This document shows, one piece after another, positions 7,285 to 15,681 of a DNA stretch of 64,000 nucleotides. The DNA is from Pontibacter populi (GTDB taxonomy: Bacteria; Bacteroidota; Bacteroidia; Cytophagales; Hymenobacteraceae), in the NCBI RefSeq assembly GCF_019336435.1, contig NZ_JAHWXQ010000003.1:124001-188000 (forward strand). Direction: 5' to 3'. The notes beneath the pieces are model-generated. The model was not told the origin of the DNA, ran no database searches, and saw only the letters and a program-made list of their open reading frames with translations. Every line of letters starts with the position of its first letter. Within the stretch, counting starts at the first letter, position 1. The translations under genes were made by a program, and so were the position numbers.

Positions 7285-9987
7285 ATGAGAGTAGGAATAA
7301 TTTTCGGTGGGCCGTCGCGTGAGCGTGAGATCTCGTTTGCAGGTGGCCGTACGGTTTACGATAACTTAGACAAAGCCCTTTTTGAAGCTGTTCCGGTATT
7401 TGTGGATAGCCTTGGCAACTTTATTTTGCTGGACTGGCAGTACATTTACAAAGGTACGATCCGCGATTTTTATCCTCCGGTGGATTCGCTTCCAGAGAGC
7501 GAACATAGCCTGCAGGTGTACCTGGAGTCGTTGGGTGAGCTGAACATTGAGGAGCAGGACGAAATTATAGCCAAAGCCGGCAAGCGTTTACAGCCAAACG
7601 AATTCAGAAACCATTTTGATTTTGCCTTCCTGGCGCTGCACGGCCCTTATGGCGAAGACGGTAGCATTCAGGGTTTGCTGGAGTGGTATCATATTCCATA
7701 TTCCGGTTCAGGTATTCTTCCATCTGCAATCGGTATCGACAAGGTGGCGCAGAAGGAGATGCTGAAACAGCACGGCTTCCCGACACCGGATTACCGCATC
7801 ATCAACTATGCGGATTGGTCTGACAAGCAGAACCGTCCGCAGATTTTTGAGAAACTGGTAGCTGATCTTGGCCTGCCGCTGGTTTTAAAAGCACCGCACC
7901 AGGGTTCGTCTATTGGCGTTTCTATTATTAAGGATAATGACTTCTCAGCTTTTGAGTTGGGTGTAGAGCGGAGCTTCTTTACCAAAACCATCTATAAGTC
8001 TCAGTGGCTGGTGATGGGCGAGGATAAGCAGCTCATGAGCATCAAGCAACTGGTAGATATCCGTGAAGGTATCGGGATGCCGGTACAGCTGGAGGATGGA
8101 ACTATAGTTTACCATCCGGAAGAGCTGTTCAACTATATCAACAAAACGTTCTCTGCTTCTGCTACCGACAGCATTACGCTGACGAATATTGAGCATGAGC
8201 AGCAGGTGTTGGTAGAAGCTTTTATTCGTGGCAAAGAGTTCTCTTGCATAGTTGTGCAGGATGAGCAGGGGCAGCCAATTGCCTTGCCGCCAACTGAAAT
8301 TGTAAAGGGTAACGAAGTCTTTGACTATAGGTCGAAATACCTACCGGGCCTGAGCCGCAAAATAACGCCGATCAACCTGCCAACCGAGCAGATCCAAAGC
8401 ATAAGACAAGCAACCAGCCGACTATTCACAGCCTTCGGGTTTAACGTGTATGCCCGCCTGGATGGCTTTATTACCGATAATAACGAGATTTTCCTGAACG
8501 ACCCAAACACCACATCAGGTATGTTGCCGTCGTCGTTCTTTTTCCACCAGGCAGCTGAAATTGGCCTAAATCCATCGCAGTTTCTGACCTACATTATCCG
8601 TACCTCAGTGTCTGAGAGGCTGAAGTCTGGGAAGGACACTGTGAAGTTTACTAAGCTGCTGGCTGAGCTGGATAAGAGCATTAGAGAAGAACAGGCGCAC
8701 CGCCACGATAAGATCAGGGTGGGTGTGATCATGGGTGGTTACTCGTCGGAGCGCCATATTTCGGTGGAAAGCGGCCGTAACATTTACGAAAAGCTTTCTT
8801 CGTCTGTAAAGTATGAGCCGGTTCCGGTTTTCCTGACAGGCAGCAACGAAGCCCATCGTTTGTATACCATCCCGATCAATATTATGCTGAAGGATAATGC
8901 TGACGACATTAAAGAGAAGGTGTTATACTTCGAGAATGGCGGCAAACCGCACCCGGTGCTGGCCCAGATCGCTGAAGAAGCAGAAAGTATCACCCGAAAA
9001 TATACCGGCAGCTCGTTACAGGAGCCACAACGCATCAGCTATAGTCAGTTGAAGAATCTGGTAGATGCGGTATTTATTGCGCTGCATGGTCGTCCGGGTG
9101 AAGATGGTGCGCTGCAGGCGGAACTGGAGAAACTATACATTCCGTACAACGGCTCGGGTATCCGCTCGTCGCAGATCACGATTAACAAGTACGAGACAAA
9201 CGAAATACTTGCCAGGCATGGCGTTCCGGTAGCCAAGCATACGATGGCGATGAAGGAAGACTGGTTACGCGACAAAGAAGCGTTCTTCCAGGCTATAGAA
9301 GCTGCTTTCCCTTATCCGTTCATTGCGAAGCCAGCTGACGATGGTTGCAGCTCTGCCGTAAAGAAAATTAAGAACCGTGCCGAACTGGAAGCGTTTACGA
9401 CCCTGATCTTCCGTGAAATGGAAGAGCTTGATACGGACTGCGTCCGCACCTTGTCGCTTGGTTTTAAAGAAGAATTCCCGAACAAACAGGGCTTTTTAGT
9501 AGAAACACTGATCTCCAGAAATGGGGCCAAACACTTCCTGGAAATTACCGGTGGTTTGCTGACCACCCATGCACCGGATGGTAGTGTGAACTACGAGGTG
9601 TTTGAAGCATCGGAAGCGCTGGCGGAAGGAGAAGTACTATCTTTGGAAGAGAAGTTCCTGGCAGGTGAAGGACAGAACATTACGCCTGCGCGTTATGCTG
9701 CAGACCCGGAGCGCCGTCAGAAGATATCTGACCAGGTAAAAGAAGACCTGAAGCGGGTAGCGCAGATTCTGAACATTGAAGGCTATGCCCGTATCGATGC
9801 CTTTGTACGTGTACTGGAAAACGATGAGGTGGAAACGATCATCATTGAAGTAAACTCGCTGCCAGGTATGACGCCGGCAACCTGTATCTTCCACCAGACT
9901 GCTATCAACGGGTACAAGCCATACGATTTCATCGACCGCATACTGACCTACGGTGTGGAACGAACGAAGATGAAAGCCACGGTTTAA
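7285..9987 (+). CDS. ddl: Tandem-duplicated D-alanine--D-alanine ligase (two Ddl domains)
   Basis: A 900-residue protein holds two complete Ddl/ATP-grasp units. Unit one starts MRVGIIFGGPSREREIS and unit two starts near residue 477 with RVGVIMGGYSSERHIS. Each has its own HGPYGEDGS / HGRPGEDGA loop. A single Ddl is about 300-370 residues and ligates two D-alanines for peptidoglycan. Unit two keeps the canonical metal-binding EVNSLPGMTP (near 855). Unit one reads NDPNTTSGMLP (near 404), with Asp in place of the metal-binding Glu and Ser in place of Pro. The units may therefore differ in activity. The PASTA-domain gene downstream fits a cell-wall context. Confidence 0.92.
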   Translation: MRVGIIFGGPSREREISFAGGRTVYDNLDKALFEAVPVFVDSLGNFILLDWQYIYKGTIRDFYPPVDSLPESEHSLQVYLESLGELNIEEQDEIIAKAGKRLQPNEFRNHFDFAFLALHGPYGEDGSIQGLLEWYHIPYSGSGILPSAIGIDKVAQKEMLKQHGFPTPDYRIINYADWSDKQNRPQIFEKLVADLGLPLVLKAPHQGSSIGVSIIKDNDFSAFELGVERSFFTKTIYKSQWLVMGEDKQLMSIKQLVDIREGIGMPVQLEDGTIVYHPEELFNYINKTFSASATDSITLTNIEHEQQVLVEAFIRGKEFSCIVVQDEQGQPIALPPTEIVKGNEVFDYRSKYLPGLSRKITPINLPTEQIQSIRQATSRLFTAFGFNVYARLDGFITDNNEIFLNDPNTTSGMLPSSFFFHQAAEIGLNPSQFLTYIIRTSVSERLKSGKDTVKFTKLLAELDKSIREEQAHRHDKIRVGVIMGGYSSERHISVESGRNIYEKLSSSVKYEPVPVFLTGSNEAHRLYTIPINIMLKDNADDIKEKVLYFENGGKPHPVLAQIAEEAESITRKYTGSSLQEPQRISYSQLKNLVDAVFIALHGRPGEDGALQAELEKLYIPYNGSGIRSSQITINKYETNEILARHGVPVAKHTMAMKEDWLRDKEAFFQAIEAAFPYPFIAKPADDGCSSAVKKIKNRAELEAFTTLIFREMEELDTDCVRTLSLGFKEEFPNKQGFLVETLISRNGAKHFLEITGGLLTTHAPDGSVNYEVFEASEALAEGEVLSLEEKFLAGEGQNITPARYAADPERRQKISDQVKEDLKRVAQILNIEGYARIDAFVRVLENDEVETIIIEVNSLPGMTPATCIFHQTAINGYKPYDFIDRILTYGVERTKMKATV

Positions 9988-10152
9988 GGAGTTAAAGAGT
10001 TTAGGAGTTAAAGAGTTCTTATAGTTAGAAAGTTAGAAAAGTATAAGTTAGAAAGTTGGTTTATAGTTTAGAGTTGTAGAGATGCAATATTTTGCGTCTT
10101 ATACTTTAGTCGAATAACAATTTAACAATACAGCAATTCAACAATCAAAAAA

Positions 10153-10929
10153 ATGTTAAAAGCGAATTCATTTGCCGATGTAGTGAAGCACCTGGCTATT
10201 ATGGGAGCTATAGTAGGAGTGCTGGTTATCGGCTTCTTTTACTTTTACCTGCCATCTACAACCAACCATGGCGAGAGTGTGCCGGTGCCTAAAATAACAG
10301 GTATGCTGTTGCCGGATGCGGAAGCTTTCCTGGAAGAGAAGAACCTGCGTTTCTTTATAAACGACTCCAGCTACAACTCAGACCATAAACCTTTCGAGAT
10401 ATTAACCCAAGACCCGGCGCCGGGAGCCCAGGTAAAGGAAGGCCGCAAGATCTACATCTCGGTGAACATGAAAAACCCGCCGATGATCAAGATGCCAAAG
10501 CTGATAGACGGGTCTGTAAAAAATGCGGAGCTTATCCTGAAAAGCTACGACCTGAAAATTGGTAAAATTACGCCTGTGCCGGATCTGCAGAAAAATGCGG
10601 TACTAAAGCAGTTCGTAAATGGTAAACAAGTAGCTCCGGGCGAAAATATTGCCAAAGGTTCTGTAGTTGACCTGCATGTGGGCGATGGCTTGGGTAATAC
10701 GGAGTTTGAAGTACCGGAAGTAATAGGCATGCCAGTAGATGAAGCTTCGGTGTTATTGGTAGGCCAGGGACTGCAGATCGGTAACATATTGTATGTGCAG
10801 GGTAGTGGCGAACCGGATGGCACAGTGCTTAAGCAGCGTCCGTTTGCCGAAGTAGGCGCCAAGATACGCGTTGGCGAGCTGGTTGACCTTTGGGTGGCCG
10901 GAACAGAGCCTGTAGAGACAATAGAATAA
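10153..10929 (+). CDS. PASTA domain membrane protein
   Basis: A 258-residue protein with a short cytoplasmic N-terminus, one transmembrane helix (about residues 13-33, LAIMGAIVGVLVIGFFYFYL) and three extracytoplasmic PASTA repeats (about 42-108, 112-180 and 184-250). Each repeat has the V/P-x-I/L-x-G-x-x-x-x-x-A start and a closing V-x-L/I-x-V strand. PASTA domains bind muropeptides or penicillin-binding protein partners. Here they stand alone, without a Ser/Thr kinase or PBP domain, as is common in Bacteroidota. It follows the double Ddl gene on the same strand. Confidence 0.88.
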   Translation: MLKANSFADVVKHLAIMGAIVGVLVIGFFYFYLPSTTNHGESVPVPKITGMLLPDAEAFLEEKNLRFFINDSSYNSDHKPFEILTQDPAPGAQVKEGRKIYISVNMKNPPMIKMPKLIDGSVKNAELILKSYDLKIGKITPVPDLQKNAVLKQFVNGKQVAPGENIAKGSVVDLHVGDGLGNTEFEVPEVIGMPVDEASVLLVGQGLQIGNILYVQGSGEPDGTVLKQRPFAEVGAKIRVGELVDLWVAGTEPVETIE

Positions 10930-10941
10930 CACATTAACATA

Positions 10942-10973
10942 AGCAACGCCTGCCAGTAATGGCAGGCGTTGCT
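10942..10973 (+). terminator. Intrinsic terminator after PASTA gene
   Basis: A 14-bp perfect stem, AGCAACGCCTGCCA pairing with TGGCAGGCGTTGCT around a GTAA tetraloop, is followed by GTTTTAT. It lies 12 bases after the stop. Confidence 0.9.
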
Positions 10974-11079
10974 GTTTTATACCAGTAAGGCACACCAAAT
11001 CGTTATTATTGCGTACAGTCGATGGCTTTTAAACTATAAATTCCTATCTTCTTACCATACTACCTGTTACCCTGACTCT

Positions 11080-12894
11080 ATGAAAAAAACGTTACTGTTT
11101 GCAGTTATACTTTGGAGCTATAGTCTGGCAGCTTTGGCGCAGGCGGTACTTGTGCCGTTAACCTCAGAACAGCGTAGTCAGGCAGGTACTAACTATAGAA
11201 CATCGGCAACTATAGCGGCGGTCAGCTTACCTTTCTTTGATGATTTTGCAACAGTTAACACTAATCCCGACCCGGCGCGCTGGATAAACAGGGGCGTGTT
11301 TATAAACAACCGGTTTGCATTTGAGCCTTTAACTAAAAATGTAGCCACATTCGATGGCCTGAATGCTGCCGGGCAACCCTACCTGGCAAATGCCACCAGT
11401 CCTGGGCCATCTGATACACTTACCTCCCAACCTGTGCGCTTAGGTGCGTTTTCTCCTTTCGATTCTGTTTACCTGAGCTTTTACTGGCAATCAGGCGGTC
11501 TGGGCACCGTGCCATTAAAAACAGTAGAGAACGCTTTTTACCTGGTACTGGAGTTTAAAGATAACGCCGGTAACTGGCAGCTGGCCTGGCGGCAGAATGC
11601 TACGGGTGAGGCAACAGATTTCAGGCAGGTTTTTGTTGGGCTAAAGGATGCAAAGTATTTTCATAACGATTTTCAGTTCCGGTTCCGGAATATTGGCCGG
11701 CGAAGCGGATTGCAGGATATCTGGAACCTCGATTATGTGGAACTGGACAAAAATCGACGCAAAGGAGTAAACACCACCCGCGATATTGCCATCAGTAAAC
11801 CCGTAACTCCCTTACTGAAGAATTATACTGCCATGCCTGTTCACCAATTCCTTGAGAACCCGGCTGCGGCGCTAGCAGATTCAGTTTCGGCAACGATGAA
11901 CAACCTGGGCAATGTGCCGGGTGCTATCAGCTGGCGCGGTTTTATTAAAAGAGCAAATGCTGCAAATGCAGATACTTTCCTCGTGGAGCAGGGACTTATT
12001 CCGGCTAATGCGCGGCAATACAAAATCGCGGGTAAACCAACTATAGAAAACATTGCGCTTCCATCAGAGAGTTTTAGTTTAGTGCATGGTTTCAGGCTGA
12101 ACACGCGGGAGCAAAACCCGTTGCAGGCAGCCAATGATACTACTTTCCGGATTACCACTTTTGCCGACTACTTCGCTTTTGATGATGGCAGCGCGGAAGC
12201 CGGTTTTGGATATCCTGCCGAAGGAAATACCACGCAGGTTGCGCAGCGTTTTGAGCTGGCAAGACCAGACCAGGTACGCGGTTTCAGAATCTATTTTCCG
12301 AGGGTAGGTGCAAGCATGGAAGGCAAGGTTTTATCGGCCCGCATCTGGGAAGACGCCAATGGCTTGCCGGGGCGCGTACTCCACCAACAGAACTTCGAGA
12401 TAAAATACACAGAAGGCAACAATGAATTTTATGATGTAGAGTTCAGTGAGCCGGTTTCGGTAAAGGATGTTTTTTACCTGGGATGGAGCCAGCCAGCCAA
12501 CCAGTTCATCGTTTTCGGTTTCGACAGGAATACCAACATACCTAACAGCCGGTTTTTATGGAACAGCCAGAGCAACTGGCACCCGGATACGTTCCTGGAA
12601 GGTGCCGTGATGATGCGGCCTCTAATGAACGGCCTGGCGTTAGGCATTGAGGACGAAATCCCCGTAGCAGCAACTATAGAACTATACCCGAATCCAAGCA
12701 GCGGAACAATGCAGCTGGATGGCAACTATAAAACGCTTTCCGTATTCGATATCACAGGGAGGAAGGTGCATAGCCAGCAGCGAAATTCTTCTGGAAATAC
12801 TGTAGATTTGCGCCATCTACCGGCAGGTATATACACTTTCCGGATAGATACGGGTAAAAAGATTGTCACTAAAAAACTTATACTAACACTATGA
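11080..12894 (+). CDS. Secreted T9SS type A sorting domain protein
   Basis: A 604-residue protein beginning with a clear signal peptide (MKKTLLFAVILWSYSLAALAQ). I chose this ATG rather than an upstream in-frame one at 10969 because the extra residues lie before the signal peptide and overlap the preceding terminator. The body has no recognised catalytic domain but includes a jelly-roll-like N-terminal region. The C-terminus (about 530-604) is a type IX sorting domain: ELYPNPSSGTMQLDG, SVFDITGRKV, LPAGIYTFRI, KKLILTL. It would be exported by Sec, then released or anchored by the type IX system. Its stop overlaps the next gene by 4 bases. Confidence 0.88.
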   Translation: MKKTLLFAVILWSYSLAALAQAVLVPLTSEQRSQAGTNYRTSATIAAVSLPFFDDFATVNTNPDPARWINRGVFINNRFAFEPLTKNVATFDGLNAAGQPYLANATSPGPSDTLTSQPVRLGAFSPFDSVYLSFYWQSGGLGTVPLKTVENAFYLVLEFKDNAGNWQLAWRQNATGEATDFRQVFVGLKDAKYFHNDFQFRFRNIGRRSGLQDIWNLDYVELDKNRRKGVNTTRDIAISKPVTPLLKNYTAMPVHQFLENPAAALADSVSATMNNLGNVPGAISWRGFIKRANAANADTFLVEQGLIPANARQYKIAGKPTIENIALPSESFSLVHGFRLNTREQNPLQAANDTTFRITTFADYFAFDDGSAEAGFGYPAEGNTTQVAQRFELARPDQVRGFRIYFPRVGASMEGKVLSARIWEDANGLPGRVLHQQNFEIKYTEGNNEFYDVEFSEPVSVKDVFYLGWSQPANQFIVFGFDRNTNIPNSRFLWNSQSNWHPDTFLEGAVMMRPLMNGLALGIEDEIPVAATIELYPNPSSGTMQLDGNYKTLSVFDITGRKVHSQQRNSSGNTVDLRHLPAGIYTFRIDTGKKIVTKKLILTL

Positions 12895-13193
12895 TCACAT
12901 CAGACATCACGGCAGAAGAGCTGAAAGAACGCTTAAGCAAAGGAGAAACACCGGTTATTATAGATGTGCGCGAAGACTGGGAACACCAGGAAGGAAATAT
13001 TGCAGGTGCTCAGAACATACCACTTGGCACGCTACCTCAGCGCCTGGAGGACCTGGAAGATCTGAAAGAGCAGGAAGTAATTGTACATTGCAAATCAGGG
13101 GCACGTTCGGCTTCTGCAAAGGCTTTTATGCAACAGCAGGGCTTTACCAATGTCAGGAACCTGTTAGGCGGATTCCAAAACTATAAGGGTTAA
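12891..13193 (+). CDS. Rhodanese-like domain protein
   Basis: A 100-residue single rhodanese domain. The active-site loop is HCKSGARSASA (about residues 64-74), with Cys65 as the sulfur-carrying residue; IIDVREDWEHQEGNIAGAQNIPLG is the family's N-terminal signature. Such proteins accept and pass persulfide sulfur in the cytosol. It starts within the ATGA overlap of the T9SS cargo gene, implying translational coupling, although the functions look unrelated. A terminator follows 18 bases after the stop. Confidence 0.92.
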   Translation: MITSDITAEELKERLSKGETPVIIDVREDWEHQEGNIAGAQNIPLGTLPQRLEDLEDLKEQEVIVHCKSGARSASAKAFMQQQGFTNVRNLLGGFQNYKG

Positions 13194-13211
13194 ACTATTA
13201 ACCTGAAATAC

Positions 13212-13252
13212 AAAAGCCCGGAGCAGCTTAACTATAGTTGCTCCGGGCTTTT
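13212..13252. terminator. Bidirectional intrinsic terminator
   Basis: A 14-bp perfect stem, AAAAGCCCGGAGCA pairing with TGCTCCGGGCTTTT, separates the convergent rhodanese and M50 protease genes. Its 13-base loop contains the AACTATAG word. Confidence 0.9.
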
Positions 13253-13273
13253 GTTTTCAGCTAAACTATAGAC

Positions 13274-14572
13274 CTATTCGATCACAAAAGGTGTAGGGCT
13301 GAAGCAAAGCAGGAAAATTACGAACGCCAGAATTCCCAGCACCTTACGGAAAGGAGTAAGCGGCCGCTCGTTAGGGCAGGACGGATGAAAAAGTCCCATA
13401 ACCCTAGAAAGCAACAAACTATATACCAGCCAGCCGCTATATCCATCAGCTTCCGGAAAAAAGAAGGAGATCAGTACCTGCACTACAATTATAACTATAG
13501 CCGCATAAAGCGCGAATTTCAACTTAGGCACAGCTGGTTGCAGCACAAATATCAGGTAAAGCGCATAGGTTGGCCAAACCCAGATATAGCCGGCAAAGTC
13601 GGGTAAGGTAGTAGCTAAACTATACTGGAACATCAGCATAAATAAAGCGGCGCCTGTACTGTAGCGGCGATTGTCCATCAGTTTCCGGAAGGCCCAGTAC
13701 GTAAAAGGAACAAACACCACCGTCAGCTCATCGCTCCATAACGGCTCGTTGTAAGGCGATATCACACCCAAGCCGGCATAGAGTACAAAGAAGGCAAAGA
13801 AGATAGGAGAGAGCCTGTTAAAACGCTTGTAGCCTAACAAACCGTACAGGATGTGCCCGCCATCCAGCTGCCCAATGGGCAACAGGTTTAGTGCCGTGAA
13901 AAACAACGCCAGGTAGCCTGCAAATAAAATCGGGTAATGGATGATCTCATAAGCATTGGGTACCAGCGACGGGTCTGTCGCTACATAGTGCTCAAAGAAC
14001 GTAAACAGCAGGTTGTTACCTAACGAGAAATTACCCATGCCTTGCCTGTATACATGCGCCGCATAATCCAGTCCATATTGCTGATACTCCGGGTGAATAG
14101 TGAAAATATGTTCCGGCTCAGGCAGGTGGGTAAAGCCGTACCATAGCAATGGGAGGGCAACTATAAAACCTGCTAACGGGCCGGCAATACCAATATCATA
14201 AAACTGCTGACGCGAGTAAATGCGGCTTTTGATGCGAATAAAAGCGCCCATGGTACCAATAGCAGCTGTAATGCCAAACCACAATGGAATGTAGTAGGGC
14301 AGCGTAACACGGGTTTTGTAATGCCTGGCGGTAAAATAATGCCCGAATTCATGTACCGTCAGCACACCCAGAAAGGGGACAGAAAAGTACAAGCCAGCCA
14401 GAAACTCAGCCCAGGTTATAGTTCCGGTCCAGGTAAATTCTTCGGGGCCCAGGAAAAATAGTTTGCCTGTCATCCACTCGGCCCCGGCTATAGTTGTGGT
14501 AATAAAGGTAACTATAAACAGCAGGAGGTGCAGGCCATACTGCCGCTGCTGCTTAGTTAACAACATCTTCAA
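13274..14572 (-). CDS. Site-2 protease family (M50) membrane metalloprotease
   Basis: A 432-residue polytopic membrane protein. The zinc-binding HEFGHYFTARHY motif is near residue 74-85 within a transmembrane segment, and the third ligand motif LLPIGQLDGGHILYGLLG is near 230-247. These are the two hallmarks of M50 intramembrane proteases. About eight to ten hydrophobic helices are visible. No PDZ domain is seen between the motifs. Substrates are unknown. The start overlaps the end of the HAD phosphatase gene by 20 bases, so the two are co-transcribed. Confidence 0.9.
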   Translation of the reverse strand: MKMLLTKQQRQYGLHLLLFIVTFITTTIAGAEWMTGKLFFLGPEEFTWTGTITWAEFLAGLYFSVPFLGVLTVHEFGHYFTARHYKTRVTLPYYIPLWFGITAAIGTMGAFIRIKSRIYSRQQFYDIGIAGPLAGFIVALPLLWYGFTHLPEPEHIFTIHPEYQQYGLDYAAHVYRQGMGNFSLGNNLLFTFFEHYVATDPSLVPNAYEIIHYPILFAGYLALFFTALNLLPIGQLDGGHILYGLLGYKRFNRLSPIFFAFFVLYAGLGVISPYNEPLWSDELTVVFVPFTYWAFRKLMDNRRYSTGAALFMLMFQYSLATTLPDFAGYIWVWPTYALYLIFVLQPAVPKLKFALYAAIVIIVVQVLISFFFPEADGYSGWLVYSLLLSRVMGLFHPSCPNERPLTPFRKVLGILAFVIFLLCFSPTPFVIE

Positions 14573-15206
14573 AAAATGAATTTATAGTTAACGGTGGCTG
14601 GAGGTGCAACGTGTTTATGCCCAGGCTGTCGGCACTTTTAATATGCTGAATGCTGTCGTCTATAAACAACGTCTCTGCTTTATCCAGATCATTCTCAGCC
14701 AGTATCTGTTCAAAAATAGCAGCATCCGGCTTACGCTTGCCTACCAAATGCGAGTAATAGGTTTGTTCAAATAATGAATCCAGGCTTGGGATGGTAAAAC
14801 TGTGCGCTACTATCTCGTTAAACTTTTTCAGGTGGATAGCATTGGTGTTGCTCAGTAGGAAGAGTCTGTACTTTTTGCCCAGCTCCTGCAGCAGGTCTAT
14901 ACGCTCTTTTGGGATGTCGAGCAGCATAGCGTTCCAGGCGGCATCTATTTCCTCGTCAGTGGCCTCCAGATTATATTCAAGGCGCAGGCTATCGCGGAAC
15001 TGCTCGCAGGTGCTGTTGCCTGTTTCGTAAAGGTCGAACAGCTCAGATTGTGCTTTTTGGGTAAATTCCATGGCACTGCCTGTCTTACTGTACGTTAGCA
15101 ATTCCTGTATGCTTTTATGATAATCTATATTGATGATGACGCCGCCCAGGTCGAAGATGATGTTCTTAATATTTTGTAAATCCACGGAAAAATTTTTGCG
15201 TTGCAT
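14553..15206 (-). CDS. HAD-superfamily hydrolase (phosphatase)
   Basis: A 217-residue protein starting at MQRKNFSVDLQ; the open frame extends 18 codons upstream, but those residues have no family character. Motif I is IIFDLGGVIINIDY (about 14-27), motif II FLLSNTN (near 121), motif III the lysine in HLVGKRKPDAAIFEQ (near 160-170) and motif IV LFIDDSIQHI (near 181). These fit HAD subfamily IA phosphatases similar to YihX. The first motif is DLGG rather than DxDGT, common in this branch. The substrate is not determined. Confidence 0.85.
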   Translation of the reverse strand: MQRKNFSVDLQNIKNIIFDLGGVIINIDYHKSIQELLTYSKTGSAMEFTQKAQSELFDLYETGNSTCEQFRDSLRLEYNLEATDEEIDAAWNAMLLDIPKERIDLLQELGKKYRLFLLSNTNAIHLKKFNEIVAHSFTIPSLDSLFEQTYYSHLVGKRKPDAAIFEQILAENDLDKAETLFIDDSIQHIKSADSLGINTLHLQPPLTINSFFEDVVN

Positions 15207-15284
15207 TTGAAAATCTCGATACAAATATGTAGAATTGCACTCCCAAATCAAAGAAAGCACTTTTTAGCGCCGACTTTCAGGGAC

Positions 15285-15358
15285 GGGCCTATAGCTCATT
15301 CGGTTAGAGCAACTGACTCATAATCAGTAGGTGGCTGGTTCGATTCCAGCTGGGCCCA
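15285..15358 (+). tRNA. tRNA with CAU anticodon (Ile2 or Met)
   Basis: A 74-base cloverleaf. The acceptor stem is GGGCCTA/TGGGCCC, the D-loop segment GCTCATTCGGTTAGAGC, the anticodon stem ACTGA/TCAGT with loop CTCATAA (anticodon CAU), and the T arm CTGG-TTCGATT-CCAG. No CCA is encoded. The GACTCATAATC context and GGGCC acceptor resemble tRNA-Ile2, whose C34 is modified to lysidine, but an elongator Met identity cannot be excluded by eye. The last 45 bases of the tRNA plus one base form the left attachment repeat of the island, so the gene stays intact. Confidence 0.95.
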
Positions 15359-15359
15359 C
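15314..15359 (+). repeat. Left attachment site of the island (46-bp direct repeat)
   Basis: This 46-base stretch from the anticodon stem to just past the tRNA 3' end is repeated without mismatch at 46446-46491. Identity stops on both sides (C versus A before, G versus T after). This is the classic signature of tyrosine-recombinase integration into a tRNA 3' half. Confidence 0.95.
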
Positions 15360-15369
15360 GTTGATAATC

Positions 15370-15407
15370 AAGCACTTACATCGTTTATTCGGAGTAAGTG
15401 CTTTTTT
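15370..15407 (+). terminator. Terminator downstream of the tRNA, supplied by the island
   Basis: The stem AAGCACTTAC/GTAAGTGCTT with a 14-base loop is followed by TTTT, starting 12 bases after the tRNA. It lies inside the element, so the island provides the tRNA with a new terminator. A related stem with the same AAGCACTTA/TAAGTGCTT arms is at 46681-46715 beyond the right end. Confidence 0.75.
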
Positions 15408-15429
15408 GTTTGCACACAATTTGCACACA
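15407..15429 (+). promoter_or_regulatory. Left candidate integrase arm site (23-bp repeat)
   Basis: The 23 bases contain two tandem copies of TTTGCACACA and recur exactly, in the same orientation, at 46311-46333. The left copy is 47 bases inside the att repeat and the right copy 112 bases inside. Tandem copies near both element ends are what arm-type binding sites of a tyrosine integrase look like. Confidence 0.6.
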
Positions 15430-15681
15430 TTCTCCTTTTGGCATTAAGAAGTTTATAGTATAAAAAGTAATTACCGCTCCCCCTGCATGCCATATCTATC
15501 AATAGTGCTGAAAACATTACAACTAAATATTTAACTCCTATATTTGTATAGTTTATTATTACAGACGCTCTGATTCTCATCTTGTGTAATATAGTTCTCA
15601 ACTTTGTTATCAAGCTTTTATCGAAATTCTATAAAAGCAGATTATTTTCTAGCGATTTTCAGTTAATTTTTTACTCATTGT

